Shown: positions 1-12,517, counted from the first letter of the stretch. The stretch: 49,710 nucleotides of DNA from Rummeliibacillus sp. POC4 (GCF_003576525.1 NZ_QWUA01000030.1:1-49710); one strand, 5' to 3'. The notes: a model not told the origin generated them from the letters alone. Program-made: numbers and translations.

Positions 1-107
1 TATGAAGGGTAAATGTACTTTCTAATTAGATAAATAGTTTATTTAAAGCATCATATCAAGTCAATCATGTATAATAAATGTCATAGTATATAGGAAAGGG
101 TTTAATC

Positions 108-734
108 ATGACGAATAAATTATTTTTTACATTTGAAGGTCCAGAAGGGGCAGGTAAAACAACTGTCCTAAAAATGGTAGTAAATAAATTACAAGAGGAA
201 GGAAAAGAAGTTATCGCAACACGTGAACCAGGTGGTAGCGTGATAGCTGAAAAAATCCGCGAAGTGATTTTAAACCCAGCCCATACAGAAATGGATGCAA
301 AAACAGAGGCATTATTATATGCTGCGGCTAGAAGTCAACATTTTGTTGAAAAAATTGAACCAGCATTAAAACAAGGAAAAGTAGTTCTTTGCGACCGATT
401 TATCGATTCATCGTTAGCTTACCAAGGTGTTGGTCGTTCTTTAGGGATAGAAGGAGTAAAATCAATTAACGAATTTGCAATCGGTAAAAGAATGCCAGAT
501 ATGACTATTCTTTTTGATCTAGATCCTAGAATAGGATTAGAGAGAATAAATTCGCATAAAGATCGAGAAATAAATCGCCTAGATGTTGAGAGCTTGGCAT
601 TTCATCAAAAAGTGAGGGAAGCATATTTAAAACTTGCGGAAAAGTTCCCAGAAAGAATTTATGTAATTGATGCCAGCAAACCGTTAGAAGAAGTTTTTCT
701 AAATGTCTGGAAAGTTTTGAAAAGAGCAATATAA
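108..734 (+). CDS. tmk: Thymidylate kinase
   Basis: It phosphorylates dTMP to dTDP with ATP in the cytosol, for dTTP supply. The 208 residues match the usual family length. The P-loop GPEGAGKTT is at residues 11-19, EPGG at 40-43 and the DR motif (D96, R97) follows LC. The ATG has a GGAAAGGG ribosome site about 8 bases upstream. A TATAAT at 70-75 could be its -10 box, but no convincing -35 is seen. It heads the tmk-darA-yaaR group as in B. subtilis. Identification is secure. Confidence 0.97.
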   Translation: MTNKLFFTFEGPEGAGKTTVLKMVVNKLQEEGKEVIATREPGGSVIAEKIREVILNPAHTEMDAKTEALLYAAARSQHFVEKIEPALKQGKVVLCDRFIDSSLAYQGVGRSLGIEGVKSINEFAIGKRMPDMTILFDLDPRIGLERINSHKDREINRLDVESLAFHQKVREAYLKLAEKFPERIYVIDASKPLEEVFLNVWKVLKRAI

Positions 735-798
735 AGTAAATGAAGTGCTAATAGGAAATATGTTATAATTATAAGTGAACCTATATATTAAGGGGTGA

Positions 799-1134
<336 letters not shown>

Positions 1135-1151
1135 AGATGGGGGACAATTAG

Positions 1152-1589
1152 GTGAAAATAAATCAAGACCTGCGTATAGGGTTGGATACAACTAGACAGA
1201 AATTGCCGGTTCACCAAACAACAACACGCTTTGGTGAATTAGTTGTTAAGTCCGGACAACGCATGCAAACAGAACAAATAACAAAATTATTAGGCGATAT
1301 CTCAACTGCAGGTGATCGTATTGCAAAATCTAGAAATTTACGAGATTTAGCAAAGTTTAAAATGCTGGTTAAGAGATTTTTAAAAGAAGCTGTTTCCTAT
1401 GGAATGGAGTTAAAACAATCTCATACATGGAATCGTTTTGGAGAAGGTCGTCGCTTGAAAATAGTAGATACAATTGACGAAAAACTGATTGAGTTAACAG
1501 AAGACGTTTTAAATGAAGAAAAAGATTCTGTCGATTTATTAGCTAAAATAGGTGAGATTAAAGGATTGTTAATCAACCTTTATACGTAA
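1152..1589 (+). CDS. yaaR: YaaR family protein (DUF327), function unknown
   Basis: This 145-residue soluble protein of the YaaR/DUF327 family is recognised by size, position between darA and holB, and a mostly helical sequence. A MLVKRFLKEAVSYGMEL block lies around residues 76-92. It starts with GTG after a GGGGG-type ribosome site. No catalytic motif or membrane segment is visible. A strong terminator begins 3 bases after the stop codon. Family membership is sure; the role is not known to me. Confidence 0.88.
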   Translation: MKINQDLRIGLDTTRQKLPVHQTTTRFGELVVKSGQRMQTEQITKLLGDISTAGDRIAKSRNLRDLAKFKMLVKRFLKEAVSYGMELKQSHTWNRFGEGRRLKIVDTIDEKLIELTEDVLNEEKDSVDLLAKIGEIKGLLINLYT

Positions 1590-1591
1590 AA

Positions 1592-1628
1592 CCCGTGTCT
1601 TTCGGTGTTCCGAAGCACGGGATTTTTT
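1592..1628 (+). terminator. Intrinsic terminator between yaaR and holB
   Basis: A GC-rich hairpin (CCCGTG plus CTTTCGG arm against CCGAAG plus CACGGG, one-base bulge) is followed by six T. It starts right after the yaaR stop and ends about 20 bases before holB, with no visible promoter in between. Confidence 0.85.
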
Positions 1629-1649
1629 CAAACAATGAAAAGGTGATGG

Positions 1650-2654
1650 ATGATGCATACAGCTGAAGAACTACTTAAATTACAACCAGTAGTGATGAAG
1701 CAACTACAGATGATCTTTGAGAAAGACAGGGTAGGGCATGCGTACATATTCGAGGGTGGTAAGGGTACTGGTACGGAAGAGATGATGCTTTTCTTTGTTC
1801 AGCTATTATTATGTGAAAATCCTAAAAATAATGTTCCATGTGGAACATGTCGAAGCTGTCAACGCATTAAGTCAGGAAATCATCCTAATTTTCATCAAGT
1901 ATATCCTGAAGGGCAATTTATCAAAGTAGATGCTATTGAAAAATTATTAAATGAGATGAGCAAAACAGGTTTAGAAGCTGGACGCAAAATATATGTGATT
2001 CATAGTGCTGAAAGACTGAATGTTAAATCAGCTAATACGCTACTGAAATTCTTAGAAGAGCCTGAAGGGATTGTAACTGCAATATTTGTCACACAAAATA
2101 TTAATGCAATCTTACCAACGATTCGATCACGTTGTCAGCATATTAAATTTCGAGAAATCCAACGAGATGTTATGGTGAAAACATTGGTTGATAGTGGTAT
2201 AACTCAATCTATGGCAGCTACTGTAAGTATGATGACGAGTGATTTGGAAGAAGCTTTTTCTCTTGCAAAAGATGATGCGTTTGCACTGTCAAGAAAGACA
2301 GTGTTAAAATTGGTAGAAGCAACCTTTAAAAATGTACATGAAGCAATGCTAGTAGTACATGAAGATTGGTTACCTCTTTTCAAAGAGAGAGAGCAAGTTG
2401 AAATGGCATTAGATCTATTGTTATTTGCCTTTCGAGATATAGTAGCCGTTAAAGCAAACCCAGAAGCGATGTGTACGTATCCTGATCTAGTTCCAACATG
2501 GAAGGATGCTGCACTTCACACAACCTTCAATAAGTTATCGGCGCAGTTGCAAGCAATATTAAATGCACGAAAACAATTGCAGAGTAATATGAACAAGACG
2601 TTGATGATGGAGCAGTTGATGCTGAATCTGCAGGAGGGAAAATCCTTTGTATAA
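1650..2654 (+). CDS. holB: DNA polymerase III delta prime subunit
   Basis: This clamp-loader subunit helps load the sliding clamp at primer-template junctions. The 334 residues contain a degenerate Walker A (GGKGTGT at 36-42, no catalytic lysine, as expected for delta prime). A zinc module has Cys55, 64, 67 and 70, and the SRC arginine-finger motif is at 160-162. The start may be ATG 1650 or 1653; spacing from AGGTG favours 1653 slightly. Its end overlaps ricT by 8 bases, so the two are translationally coupled. It follows a strong terminator. Confidence 0.95.
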   Translation: MMHTAEELLKLQPVVMKQLQMIFEKDRVGHAYIFEGGKGTGTEEMMLFFVQLLLCENPKNNVPCGTCRSCQRIKSGNHPNFHQVYPEGQFIKVDAIEKLLNEMSKTGLEAGRKIYVIHSAERLNVKSANTLLKFLEEPEGIVTAIFVTQNINAILPTIRSRCQHIKFREIQRDVMVKTLVDSGITQSMAATVSMMTSDLEEAFSLAKDDAFALSRKTVLKLVEATFKNVHEAMLVVHEDWLPLFKEREQVEMALDLLLFAFRDIVAVKANPEAMCTYPDLVPTWKDAALHTTFNKLSAQLQAILNARKQLQSNMNKTLMMEQLMLNLQEGKSFV

Positions 2655-3465
2655 AGTAGTAGGTGTCCGCTTTAAAAAAGCGGGTAAAATATATTATTTT
2701 GACCCTGGAGAGTATTTGCTTGAAAAGGGTCAATATGTAATTGTAGAAACTGCCAGGGGCATTGAGTATGGAAGAATCGTCGTCCCTATGAAACAGGTTG
2801 GGGAAAATGATGTTGTTTTGCCACTTAAGCAAGTAGTACGTCCTGCAAATGAACGGGATCGTATTCAAGTTGATGAAAATGCATTGGAATCTAAGCGTGC
2901 TTTTGACCTGGCAACAAGTAAAATATTAGAACATGGTTTAGAAATGAAGTTAGTAGATGTTGAATATACATTTGACCGTAATAAGATTATTTTCTATTTT
3001 ACAGCAGAAGGACGAGTAGATTTCCGTGAATTAGTAAAAGATCTTGCGGCCATTTTTCGAACGCGTATTGAGCTTAGACAGATTGGGGTCCGTGATGAAG
3101 CTAAAATGTTAGGCGGTATTGGACCTTGTGGAAGAATGTTATGTTGCTCCACATTCTTGGGGGATTTTGAACCAGTATCTATTAAAATGGCAAAGGATCA
3201 AAATTTATCATTAAATCCTTCAAAAATATCAGGATTATGCGGACGTTTAATGTGCTGTCTAAAATATGAAAATGATGAATATGAAGAAGCACGAGTACAA
3301 ATGCCAGATTTAGGTGAAACGATTACAACTCCAGATGGTAGAGGAAAAGTGATTGGTCTGAACATATTAGAACGCGTGCTTCAAGTTGAAATATTTGAAG
3401 AACAACGAATCTTAGAATATACATTGGATGAATTATTACAATATGAGAATAGTTCTGTTCAATAG
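2647..3465 (+). CDS. ricT: RicT (YaaT), Fe-S protein of the RicAFT (Y-) complex
   Basis: In B. subtilis RicT forms a complex with RicA and RicF. That complex carries [4Fe-4S] clusters, supports RNase Y-dependent mRNA maturation and promotes sporulation and competence. The 272-residue protein has the PSP1 fold and the family cysteines: C161, C166, C167, C198, C203 and C204 in GPCGRMLCC and GLCGRLMCC. The start is TTG at 2647, inside the end of holB, preceded by GGAGGG 7 bases upstream. The homologue also starts MY. Identification is secure. Confidence 0.95.
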   Translation: MYKVVGVRFKKAGKIYYFDPGEYLLEKGQYVIVETARGIEYGRIVVPMKQVGENDVVLPLKQVVRPANERDRIQVDENALESKRAFDLATSKILEHGLEMKLVDVEYTFDRNKIIFYFTAEGRVDFRELVKDLAAIFRTRIELRQIGVRDEAKMLGGIGPCGRMLCCSTFLGDFEPVSIKMAKDQNLSLNPSKISGLCGRLMCCLKYENDEYEEARVQMPDLGETITTPDGRGKVIGLNILERVLQVEIFEEQRILEYTLDELLQYENSSVQ

Positions 3466-3487
3466 AAGAAATAATGAGGTGGCTTGA

Positions 3488-3847
3488 GTGAAGGACCGTA
3501 ATTTCTTAGACACTGTTATGGAGTTCGAACAACAGCTTGAATCGATGCAAACACAATTTGAGGCATTGAAGAAATTTGTTGCACTCATGATGGAAGAGCA
3601 TCAAACACTACAGATGGAGAATCATCATCTTCGAACGCGTTTAGAGGAACTTCTTTCTACGAAGCAAGAAAAATCTGTTAAGTCCAATGCTAAGGAAGAA
3701 AAACAGGAGACTGTTGATGTAGGAGAAGGATATGATAATCTAGCTCGGTTATATCATGAAGGGTTTCATGTTTGTCATGTCCATTTCGGTAGTTCGCGAA
3801 AAGGCGAAGATTGTTTATTCTGCCTATCATTTTTAAATAAACAATAA
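3488..3847 (+). CDS. yabA: Replication initiation control protein YabA
   Basis: YabA restrains over-initiation by binding DnaA and the DnaN clamp. The 119 residues equal the B. subtilis length. An N-terminal leucine-rich coiled coil covers about 8-58, a charged linker follows, and the C-terminal zinc module contains H94, C96, C109 and C112 within [14 protein letters not shown] and [10 protein letters not shown]. The GTG start lies behind a GAGGTGG site. It stands next to ricT and is followed by a terminator-like hairpin. Confidence 0.95.
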   Translation: MKDRNFLDTVMEFEQQLESMQTQFEALKKFVALMMEEHQTLQMENHHLRTRLEELLSTKQEKSVKSNAKEEKQETVDVGEGYDNLARLYHEGFHVCHVHFGSSRKGEDCLFCLSFLNKQ

Positions 3848-3852
3848 TTGAA

Positions 3853-3893
3853 AGAAGACTGATTCCATTAAAAAGTGGAGATCAGTCTTTTGC
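3853..3893 (+). terminator. Terminator-like hairpin between yabA and trmN6
   Basis: AAGACTGAT pairs with ATCAGTCTT, with further inner pairs (CCA/TGG), followed by TTTT. It begins 5 bases after the yabA stop. The next gene begins 20 bases later with no visible promoter, so read-through or attenuation is expected. Confidence 0.75.
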
Positions 3894-3912
3894 TATGTTG
3901 GAGGGTAAATGA

Positions 3913-4662
3913 ATGAAACAATGGTTGAAAGAAGATGAAAGATTAGATTATTTGCTAGCAGAGGATTTGCGAATTATTCAAAGTCCGTCAGTCTTTTCAT
4001 TTTCATTGGATGCCGTTTTATTATCTAAATTTGTAAGTGTACCTTATCAAAAAGGAAATATTGTAGATTTATGTGCGGGAAATGGTGCAATTCCACTGTT
4101 TTTAAGTGCTCGAACAAAAGGGCATATTACTGCCGTTGAACTACAAGATCGACTTGTTGATATGGCTAGTAGGAGTGTGCAATACAATCAATTGCAAGAG
4201 CAGATTACAGTTATGCAAGGTGATGTTCGCACAATTGCTCCAACACTAGGTATTGAGAAATATGATGTAGTGACATGTAACCCACCATATTTTCCTGCAC
4301 ATAAGGCGAGTGAAAAAAATTTAAAGGAACATGTTGCTATTGCAAGACATGAAATCTATTTAAAACTAGATGAAATGATTTTCTCAGCAAGTAAACTTTT
4401 AAAACAGGGTGGAAAGGCTGCTTTTGTCCATCGCCCAGGAAGATTACTGGATATTGTAACTTCAATGCGTGCAAACCGTATTGAACCAAAACGCATTCGC
4501 TTTGTCTACCCAAAGGAAGGCAAAGAAGCAAACACCTTATTAATAGAAGGAATTAAAGATGGAAAACCAGATTTAAAAATTCTGCCTCCATTATATGTTT
4601 ATGGAGCAGATGATGAATATACATCTGAAGTGAGAGAAATGCTATATGGCGACAAGCAATAA
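3913..4662 (+). CDS. trmN6: tRNA1(Val) (adenine(37)-N6)-methyltransferase family protein
   Basis: This SAM-dependent N6-adenine methyltransferase is the YabB equivalent. SAM motif I ([11 protein letters not shown]) is at 51-61 and the NPPY catalytic motif at 123-126, as in TrmN6-type enzymes that modify A37 of a valine tRNA. The ATG lies 7 bases after GAGGG. The last 17 bases overlap yazA. The exact tRNA substrate is inferred from the family. Confidence 0.88.
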   Translation: MKQWLKEDERLDYLLAEDLRIIQSPSVFSFSLDAVLLSKFVSVPYQKGNIVDLCAGNGAIPLFLSARTKGHITAVELQDRLVDMASRSVQYNQLQEQITVMQGDVRTIAPTLGIEKYDVVTCNPPYFPAHKASEKNLKEHVAIARHEIYLKLDEMIFSASKLLKQGGKAAFVHRPGRLLDIVTSMRANRIEPKRIRFVYPKEGKEANTLLIEGIKDGKPDLKILPPLYVYGADDEYTSEVREMLYGDKQ

Positions 4663-4915
4663 CCATGTTATGTACGTTTTAGAATGTTCCGATGGCACAT
4701 ATTATACTGGTTATACGAATAATTTAGAAAAACGTATTGCTGTTCACAATTCTGGTAAGGGTGCAAAATATACGAGAGCAAGAAGACCTGTACATTGTAT
4801 TTACTTTGAAGTATTTGAAAACAAGCATGATGCAATGAGTGCAGAATATTATTTTAAACGACTAACAAGACAGCAGAAGATAAACTATATCGTAACAAGG
4901 AGCGAGGAAGAGTGA
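4646..4915 (+). CDS. yazA: GIY-YIG domain protein YazA
   Basis: This 89-residue single-domain GIY-YIG nuclease-like protein is of the UPF0213/YhbQ type. The signature appears as [11 protein letters not shown] followed by TGYT (residues 10-24), with the conserved Arg30 in NNLEKR. It overlaps trmN6 by 17 bases and rsmI by 4, so all three are translationally coupled. No additional DNA-binding domain is seen. The cellular role of this stand-alone family is not well defined. Confidence 0.9.
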   Translation: MATSNNHVMYVLECSDGTYYTGYTNNLEKRIAVHNSGKGAKYTRARRPVHCIYFEVFENKHDAMSAEYYFKRLTRQQKINYIVTRSEEE

Positions 4916-5787
4916 AATCACAGAAAAGTTCCATGCATGAAGAAGGTAGTTGCTTATATCTAGTGGCGACACCTATTGGAAATTTGGAAGATATGACGAT
5001 GCGTGCGATACGAATATTAAAAGAAGCGGATATTATTGCAGCAGAAGATACCCGGAATACTAAAAAGCTGTGCAACTACTTTGAAATAGAAACACCATTA
5101 GTAAGTTATCATGATCATAATAAAGAACAAGGCGGAGAAAAATTACTTCAATTTTTACGTGAAGGGAAAACAGTAGCGCTTGTAAGTGATGCCGGATTGC
5201 CATGTATTTCTGACCCTGGAGCAGATATTGCTGCAAAAGCTATTGAAGAACATTTTGCAGTAGTACCTATACCCGGTGCTAATGCAGCTATTACAGCTTT
5301 AATTGCCTCTGGGTTATCTCCACAACCTTTCTTCTTTTATGGTTTTTTAAGTCGTCATAAAAAAGATCGCCGTGACTCGCTGGAATTATTGAAGAGACGA
5401 CATGAAACTATACTTTTTTATGAAGCACCTCATCGTTTAAAGGATACTCTAAAAGATATGCAAATGATATTTGGGAATCGTCATGTTGTTATGGCTCGCG
5501 AGTTAACAAAAAAATTCGAGGAATTTCTTCGAGGAACTTTAGATGAAGCAATCGAATGGGCAAATAACAATGAAATTCGAGGAGAATTTTGTTTAGTTGT
5601 TGAAGGAAATATAAATGGAGAAGATGAGGAAGAAGAGAATTGGTGGGATCAGCTATCTATTATAGAACATGTCGACCAATTAATTTCTAACGAAAAGCTA
5701 TCTTCGAAAGAGGCTATTAAAGAAGTAGCTAAAGTACGTGGATTAGCGAAAAGAGAAGTCTACCAACAATATCATATTGAAAACTAA
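4912..5787 (+). CDS. rsmI: 16S rRNA (cytidine(1402)-2'-O)-methyltransferase
   Basis: RsmI 2'-O-methylates C1402 in the decoding centre of 16S rRNA. The tetrapyrrole-methylase-type fold is clear from [14 protein letters not shown] (16-29), AEDTR (44-48) and [12 protein letters not shown] (92-103). The 291 residues are family-typical. The GTG start overlaps the yazA stop (GTGA), behind AGGAAGAG. It ends the operon and a strong terminator follows. Confidence 0.95.
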   Translation: MKSQKSSMHEEGSCLYLVATPIGNLEDMTMRAIRILKEADIIAAEDTRNTKKLCNYFEIETPLVSYHDHNKEQGGEKLLQFLREGKTVALVSDAGLPCISDPGADIAAKAIEEHFAVVPIPGANAAITALIASGLSPQPFFFYGFLSRHKKDRRDSLELLKRRHETILFYEAPHRLKDTLKDMQMIFGNRHVVMARELTKKFEEFLRGTLDEAIEWANNNEIRGEFCLVVEGNINGEDEEEENWWDQLSIIEHVDQLISNEKLSSKEAIKEVAKVRGLAKREVYQQYHIEN

Positions 5788-5832
5788 ATGGCGAGAAATT
5801 ATCTCAACATCTTTAAGTAAATAATAAAAAAG

Positions 5833-5869
5833 CCCATCCGAAATGGCGAATATTTCGGATGGGTTTTTT
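5833..5869 (+). terminator. Intrinsic terminator of the rsmI operon
   Basis: A perfect 12-bp stem (CCCATCCGAAAT / ATTTCGGATGGG) with a 7-base loop is followed by six T. The upstream A-run could let it also act on the convergent abrB transcript. Confidence 0.92.
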
Positions 5870-5960
5870 CTTATATAAAATCACATTTGAAAGCAAGGTA
5901 ATAAAGTAAAAATGACTTCTTATTTTATATCTTGTTGCTCGAGTAGCTAATTTTAATAAA

Positions 5961-6239
5961 TTATTTATTTAATTTAGCTTGGATTTCTTTCATAAGGATT
6001 TGTGCACCTTCAGGGCTAAGGATTAAATTGCCTCCAGCTAAACGGAAGTTATCATCAGATACTTCACCTGTTACTGCACATGTCATATTAGGCATGTATT
6101 TTTTTAAGATGATTTTATCATCATCAACATAAATTTCTAGTGCGTCTTTTTCAGCGATTCCTAAAGTACGACGAAGTTCGATAGGAATAACCACGCGACC
6201 AAGTTCATCAACTTTACGTACAATACCAGTAGATTTCAT
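5961..6239 (-). CDS. abrB: Transition-state regulator AbrB
   Basis: AbrB is a DNA-binding repressor of stationary-phase and sporulation genes during growth. The N-terminal swapped-hairpin DNA-binding domain (MKSTGIVRKVDELGRVVIP, then ELRRTLGI) covers about 1-50 and is nearly identical to B. subtilis AbrB. The C-terminal multimerisation part follows. At 92 residues it is close to the usual 94-96. The ribosome site AGGAGGAAC lies just upstream. The gene faces the rsmI operon and diverges from metG. It has its own sigma-A promoter and two Spo0A boxes in the leader. spoVG in this window is a known AbrB target in B. subtilis. SpoVT (27558) shares the same N-terminal domain. Confidence 0.98.
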   Translation of the reverse strand: MKSTGIVRKVDELGRVVIPIELRRTLGIAEKDALEIYVDDDKIILKKYMPNMTCAVTGEVSDDNFRLAGGNLILSPEGAQILMKEIQAKLNK

Positions 6240-6275
6240 TACAAGAGTTCCTCCTATATTTTCATAATAATATTA

Positions 6276-6292
6276 TTCGTCAAAATTCGACA
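6276..6292 (-). promoter_or_regulatory. Tandem Spo0A boxes in the abrB leader
   Basis: On the minus strand TGTCGAA (6292-6286) and TGACGAA (6282-6276) stand in tandem 3 bases apart, about 15-31 bases after the predicted transcription start. The consensus is TGTCGAA. B. subtilis abrB has the same pair at the same place, where Spo0A~P represses abrB. Confidence 0.85.
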
Positions 6293-6313
6293 TAAACTCT
6301 ACTTCTGTTTTAT

Positions 6314-6342
6314 ATCATACCAACTAATTCCATAACCGTCAA
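6314..6342 (-). promoter_or_regulatory. Sigma-A promoter of abrB
   Basis: On the minus strand TTGACG (6342-6337), a 17-base spacer and TATGAT (6319-6314) form a near-consensus vegetative promoter, with the start expected near 6307. Confidence 0.82.
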
Positions 6343-6530
6343 TTATTTTTCACTACATGAGTAACTTTTTTTCAAAAAATTTCCGTTCTTTAAGGATATT
6401 CATCATAGGAATTTAATTTATTTTGCATAAAATTTGTTCTTTTATACGGTTTTTTGCTTATAAATTTAGATATTTTTTCTCTGAATATTATTCGACAAAT
6501 TTAGACAAAAACATGTAAAATAAACTTTAA

Positions 6531-6559
6531 TTGAAAGGTATTTAGTACTTCGATAAAAT
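6531..6559 (+). promoter_or_regulatory. Predicted sigma-A promoter of metG
   Basis: TTGAAA (6531-6536), 17 bases, TAAAAT (6554-6559). A TATACT at 6566-6571 is an alternative -10 box. The resulting leader is only about 30 bases, too short for a T-box or S-box. Between 6343 and 6530 I see only AT-rich DNA and no gene. Confidence 0.6.
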
Positions 6560-6564
6560 AGTAG

Positions 6565-8553
<1,989 letters not shown>

Positions 8554-8691
8554 TAATACGGCATTAAAATGGCCAATTACATTATGGTGAATAACAATAG
8601 TTAAAGTTAAAATGTTTTATTTTTGATATTTTATTTATTTAAAAGAAGAAAAAATGAATAATTTGGTAAAATACAATGCTATTTAGTAACA

Positions 8692-8724
8692 AAAAACCTG
8701 CTGGAAATAGACGGCAGGTTTTTG
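8692..8724 (+). terminator. Intrinsic terminator after metG
   Basis: AAACCTGC pairs with GCAGGTTT around an 11-base loop and is followed by TTTTT. It lies about 140 bases downstream of the metG stop in otherwise AT-rich sequence. Confidence 0.8.
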
Positions 8725-8940
8725 TATCTGTTGATATAAAAAATAGACAAAAATCGATTGAAAATTGGTGAATACGATTTATCATTATAGGTATAATAGA
8801 CTGTTCCTTTGAAGAGAGATGTTAGTTCGTAGGTATTAAGTATATTGTGAGATGTAATGTTTGTAATATATTTGTAATTTCTCTGTGAACTGTGAAATGG
8901 TTTATTTAGCTAAAATGTTAAACATGTGAGGAGAATGAAT
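8725..8940 (+). promoter_or_regulatory. tatD upstream region with a possible promoter
   Basis: No gene is seen here. A TATAAT at 8792-8797 is a good -10 candidate, but the matching -35 position (TGAATA near 8769) is poor. AGGAG at 8929-8933 is the tatD ribosome site. Confidence 0.35.
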
Positions 8941-9711
8941 ATGTTTATAGATACGCATGTCCATTTAAATGCAGAACAATATAATGATGATTTACAAGAA
9001 GTAATTAATCGAGCTTTAGCAGCAAATGTGAAAAAAATGGTTGTTGTTGGATTTGATAGGTTGACGATCAACCGTGCAATGGAATTGATTGAAGAGTACG
9101 ACTTTCTATATGCGGCAATAGGATGGCATCCAGTTGATGCAATAGATTGTACTGAATCAGACTTGCAGTGGATTGAAGAGTTAGCAAAACATCCTAAGGT
9201 CGTAGCAATTGGTGAAACTGGACTAGATTATTATTGGGACAAGTCGCCAAAAGAGACTCAACAAAAGTTGTTACGAAAACAAATCCAGCTTGCAAAGCGT
9301 GTTAAATTACCAATTGTAATTCACAACCGTGAAGCAACTGCAGATTGTGTGCGTATTTTGCAAGAAGAGCACGCCGAAGATGTTGGTGGTGTGATGCATT
9401 GCTTTAGCGGTAGCGTAGAAACCGCAGAAATTTGTATCAAAATGAATTTTATGATTAGTTTAGGTGGCCCTGTTACTTTTAAAAATGCAAAAAAGCCGAA
9501 AGAAGTAGCAGAGAAAATACCTTTGCAATATTTGATGATTGAAACAGATGCTCCATACCTTGCTCCACATCCGAACCGTGGAAAAAGAAACGAGCCTTCG
9601 TTTGTACCGTTAGTCGCTGAAGAAATAGCGCGATTGAAGGGGTTAACAGTTGAAGAAGTTGCGCAAAAAACAACCGAAAATGCGCATCGTTTTTTTAAAA
9701 TTGAAGCATAA
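8941..9711 (+). CDS. tatD: TatD family metal-dependent DNase
   Basis: This TIM-barrel amidohydrolase-fold nuclease is the B. subtilis YabD equivalent. The metal-binding HxH is at residues 6 and 8 (DTHVHLNAEQY). GETGLDYYWD, IVIHNREA, MHCFSGS and the late ETDAP motif supply the remaining ligands. An in-frame GTG at 8926 exists, but it overlaps the AGGAG site that serves the ATG at 8941, and homologues start MxFDTH. The protein is 256 residues. The precise substrate is inferred from the family. Confidence 0.93.
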   Translation: MFIDTHVHLNAEQYNDDLQEVINRALAANVKKMVVVGFDRLTINRAMELIEEYDFLYAAIGWHPVDAIDCTESDLQWIEELAKHPKVVAIGETGLDYYWDKSPKETQQKLLRKQIQLAKRVKLPIVIHNREATADCVRILQEEHAEDVGGVMHCFSGSVETAEICIKMNFMISLGGPVTFKNAKKPKEVAEKIPLQYLMIETDAPYLAPHPNRGKRNEPSFVPLVAEEIARLKGLTVEEVAQKTTENAHRFFKIEA

Positions 9712-9775
9712 AAAGAGTGAAATAAACAAACGTCTCCCACATTCAAAAAAAGGATCTTCAACTCTCTTTTTAATA
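9709..9775 (+). terminator. Possible terminator after tatD
   Basis: AAAAAGAG with TGAA near the tatD stop can pair with TTCA and CTCTTTTT at 9757-9773. The loop is long (about 38 bases) and the stem has a 3-base bulge, so this is a weak call. Confidence 0.35.
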
Positions 9776-9794
9776 ATTTGTAAAGTCTTATCTG

Positions 9795-9822
9795 TTGACA
9801 ATCAAAAAAGAGTCTATATAAT
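9795..9822 (+). promoter_or_regulatory. Sigma-A promoter of the 3D-domain protein gene
   Basis: TTGACA (9795-9800), a 16-base spacer and TATAAT (9817-9822) form an almost consensus promoter. AAGGAGG follows at 9835-9841, 8 bases before the ATG. Confidence 0.8.
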
Positions 9823-9849
9823 CCAACGAGTGATAAGGAGGCGTTTTTC

Positions 9850-10821
9850 ATGCCAAATAATTCCATGAAAACTCTGTTCTTAAAGTCATTGAGGAAACAG
9901 CAAAGAGTGGCAGGTTTTATAACTATTCTATTAGCTTTTGCTGTAATATTAAGCGTTATTGGTAAACCTGTTACTGTAAAAGCAGAAGGAAAACAACAGG
10001 GAAATGTAGTTAGTAATTTATATATTAACAATGTTATCCAATCGACCTCATTGAGTATTAATAATTTATACGAACAGAAAAATAACAACACATCTCAAAT
10101 TTTAGCAGGAGAAACTTCGACTACGGTCGCTGACTTTTTAAAGCAACCTACAGTTGAGTCAGAGGAAAATAGCGATACTCTTGAAAGTAAAGATACGCAA
10201 AATATAAATGACCCTGCTGCATCTGACGTTCGAGTAGAAAAGGCCATCGATGTAGTGGAAGACTCCAAAGTTTATGCAAATAGAAATTCCAACAAGAAAA
10301 TTACACTAGTTAGTAGTTCAAGAAAATACCACACGACTGGTAACCTAAATATGAGAAAAGGTCCAGGAGCTAAATACAAAGTTATTAAAGTAATACCTAA
10401 GGGTAAAAATGTGACATATAAAAGTAAAAAAGGAAAATGGTATAAAGTATCCTATAGTGGCAAGACTGGGTATGTATCAAAAGCATACTTGCGATCAGGC
10501 ACAGTCAAAAAGGTATCAAATTCCCTTAATGGTAAATCTATGTATGTAACATCGACAGCGTATACAGCTTACTGTAACGGATGCTCAGGTAAAACAACTA
10601 TAGGTATTAATTTACGAAAAAATCCATATAAAAAAGTTATAGCAGTAGACCCTCGAGTAATACCACTTCGTAAAATGGTATATGTAAATGGCTATGGATT
10701 GGCAATTGCCGGTGATACAGGTGGCTCTATTAAAGGACGTAAAATTGATGTTTTCATGCCATCGAAAAAGCAAGCGTACAATTGGGGACGCCGTACAGTT
10801 AAAATTACAGTTCAAAAATAA
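9850..10821 (+). CDS. Secreted SH3b and 3D-domain protein (YabE position)
   Basis: This is a likely cell-wall-active secreted protein of 323 residues. A hydrophobic export segment at about 19-38 ends at VKAEG, a plausible signal-peptidase site near 45. A low-complexity linker follows to about 150. A bacterial SH3 domain (LNMRKGPGAKYKVIKVIPKG) spans about 160-216. The C-terminal 3D domain (231-323) has the aspartates D267, D289 (GDTGG) and D300. 3D domains resemble MltA-type lytic transglycosylases and the resuscitation-factor-like YabE/YocH proteins. B. subtilis YabE at this position carries DUF348 and G5 domains instead; neither is seen here. Wall hydrolysis is inferred. Confidence 0.82.
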   Translation: MPNNSMKTLFLKSLRKQQRVAGFITILLAFAVILSVIGKPVTVKAEGKQQGNVVSNLYINNVIQSTSLSINNLYEQKNNNTSQILAGETSTTVADFLKQPTVESEENSDTLESKDTQNINDPAASDVRVEKAIDVVEDSKVYANRNSNKKITLVSSSRKYHTTGNLNMRKGPGAKYKVIKVIPKGKNVTYKSKKGKWYKVSYSGKTGYVSKAYLRSGTVKKVSNSLNGKSMYVTSTAYTAYCNGCSGKTTIGINLRKNPYKKVIAVDPRVIPLRKMVYVNGYGLAIAGDTGGSIKGRKIDVFMPSKKQAYNWGRRTVKITVQK

Positions 10822-10837
10822 AAAAATGAAAATTTTT

Positions 10838-10876
10838 AAGCTTTCTTCTCCATACTGGTAGAAGAAAGCTTTTTTA
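10838..10876 (+). terminator. Intrinsic terminator after the 3D-domain gene
   Basis: A perfect 12-bp stem (AAGCTTTCTTCT / AGAAGAAAGCTT) with a 10-base loop is followed by a T-run. Confidence 0.9.
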
Positions 10877-10992
10877 CTTTTACAGCAAATAAACTGCACT
10901 TATATCTATTTTCTGTACCGTTACTGTACAATAAGTGTAGAATCAAAGTAAAATGGTCAAAGGAACTTTTTAGAAAAGAGGATTCGATATCC

Positions 10993-12436
<1,444 letters not shown>

Positions 12437-12488
12437 ACCATATATTAGTATAATAATAAGAAAAAATAGAGTTTAATATAAAAAGTTA

Positions 12489-12517
12489 TTGACATAGCAA
12501 AGCTTCATTGTTAAAAT
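12489..12517 (+). promoter_or_regulatory. Upstream veg promoter
   Basis: TTGACA (12489-12494), 17 bases, TAAAAT (12512-12517). It lies 41 bases upstream of a second promoter in the same orientation. Confidence 0.78.

Noticed and set aside
9321-10091. A 256-codon open frame on the minus strand across tatD and the 3D-domain gene
   Set aside because: It is antisense to two clear genes and their promoter, has no ribosome site and reads as a low-quality protein rich in Phe, Ser and Cys. It is a shadow frame.
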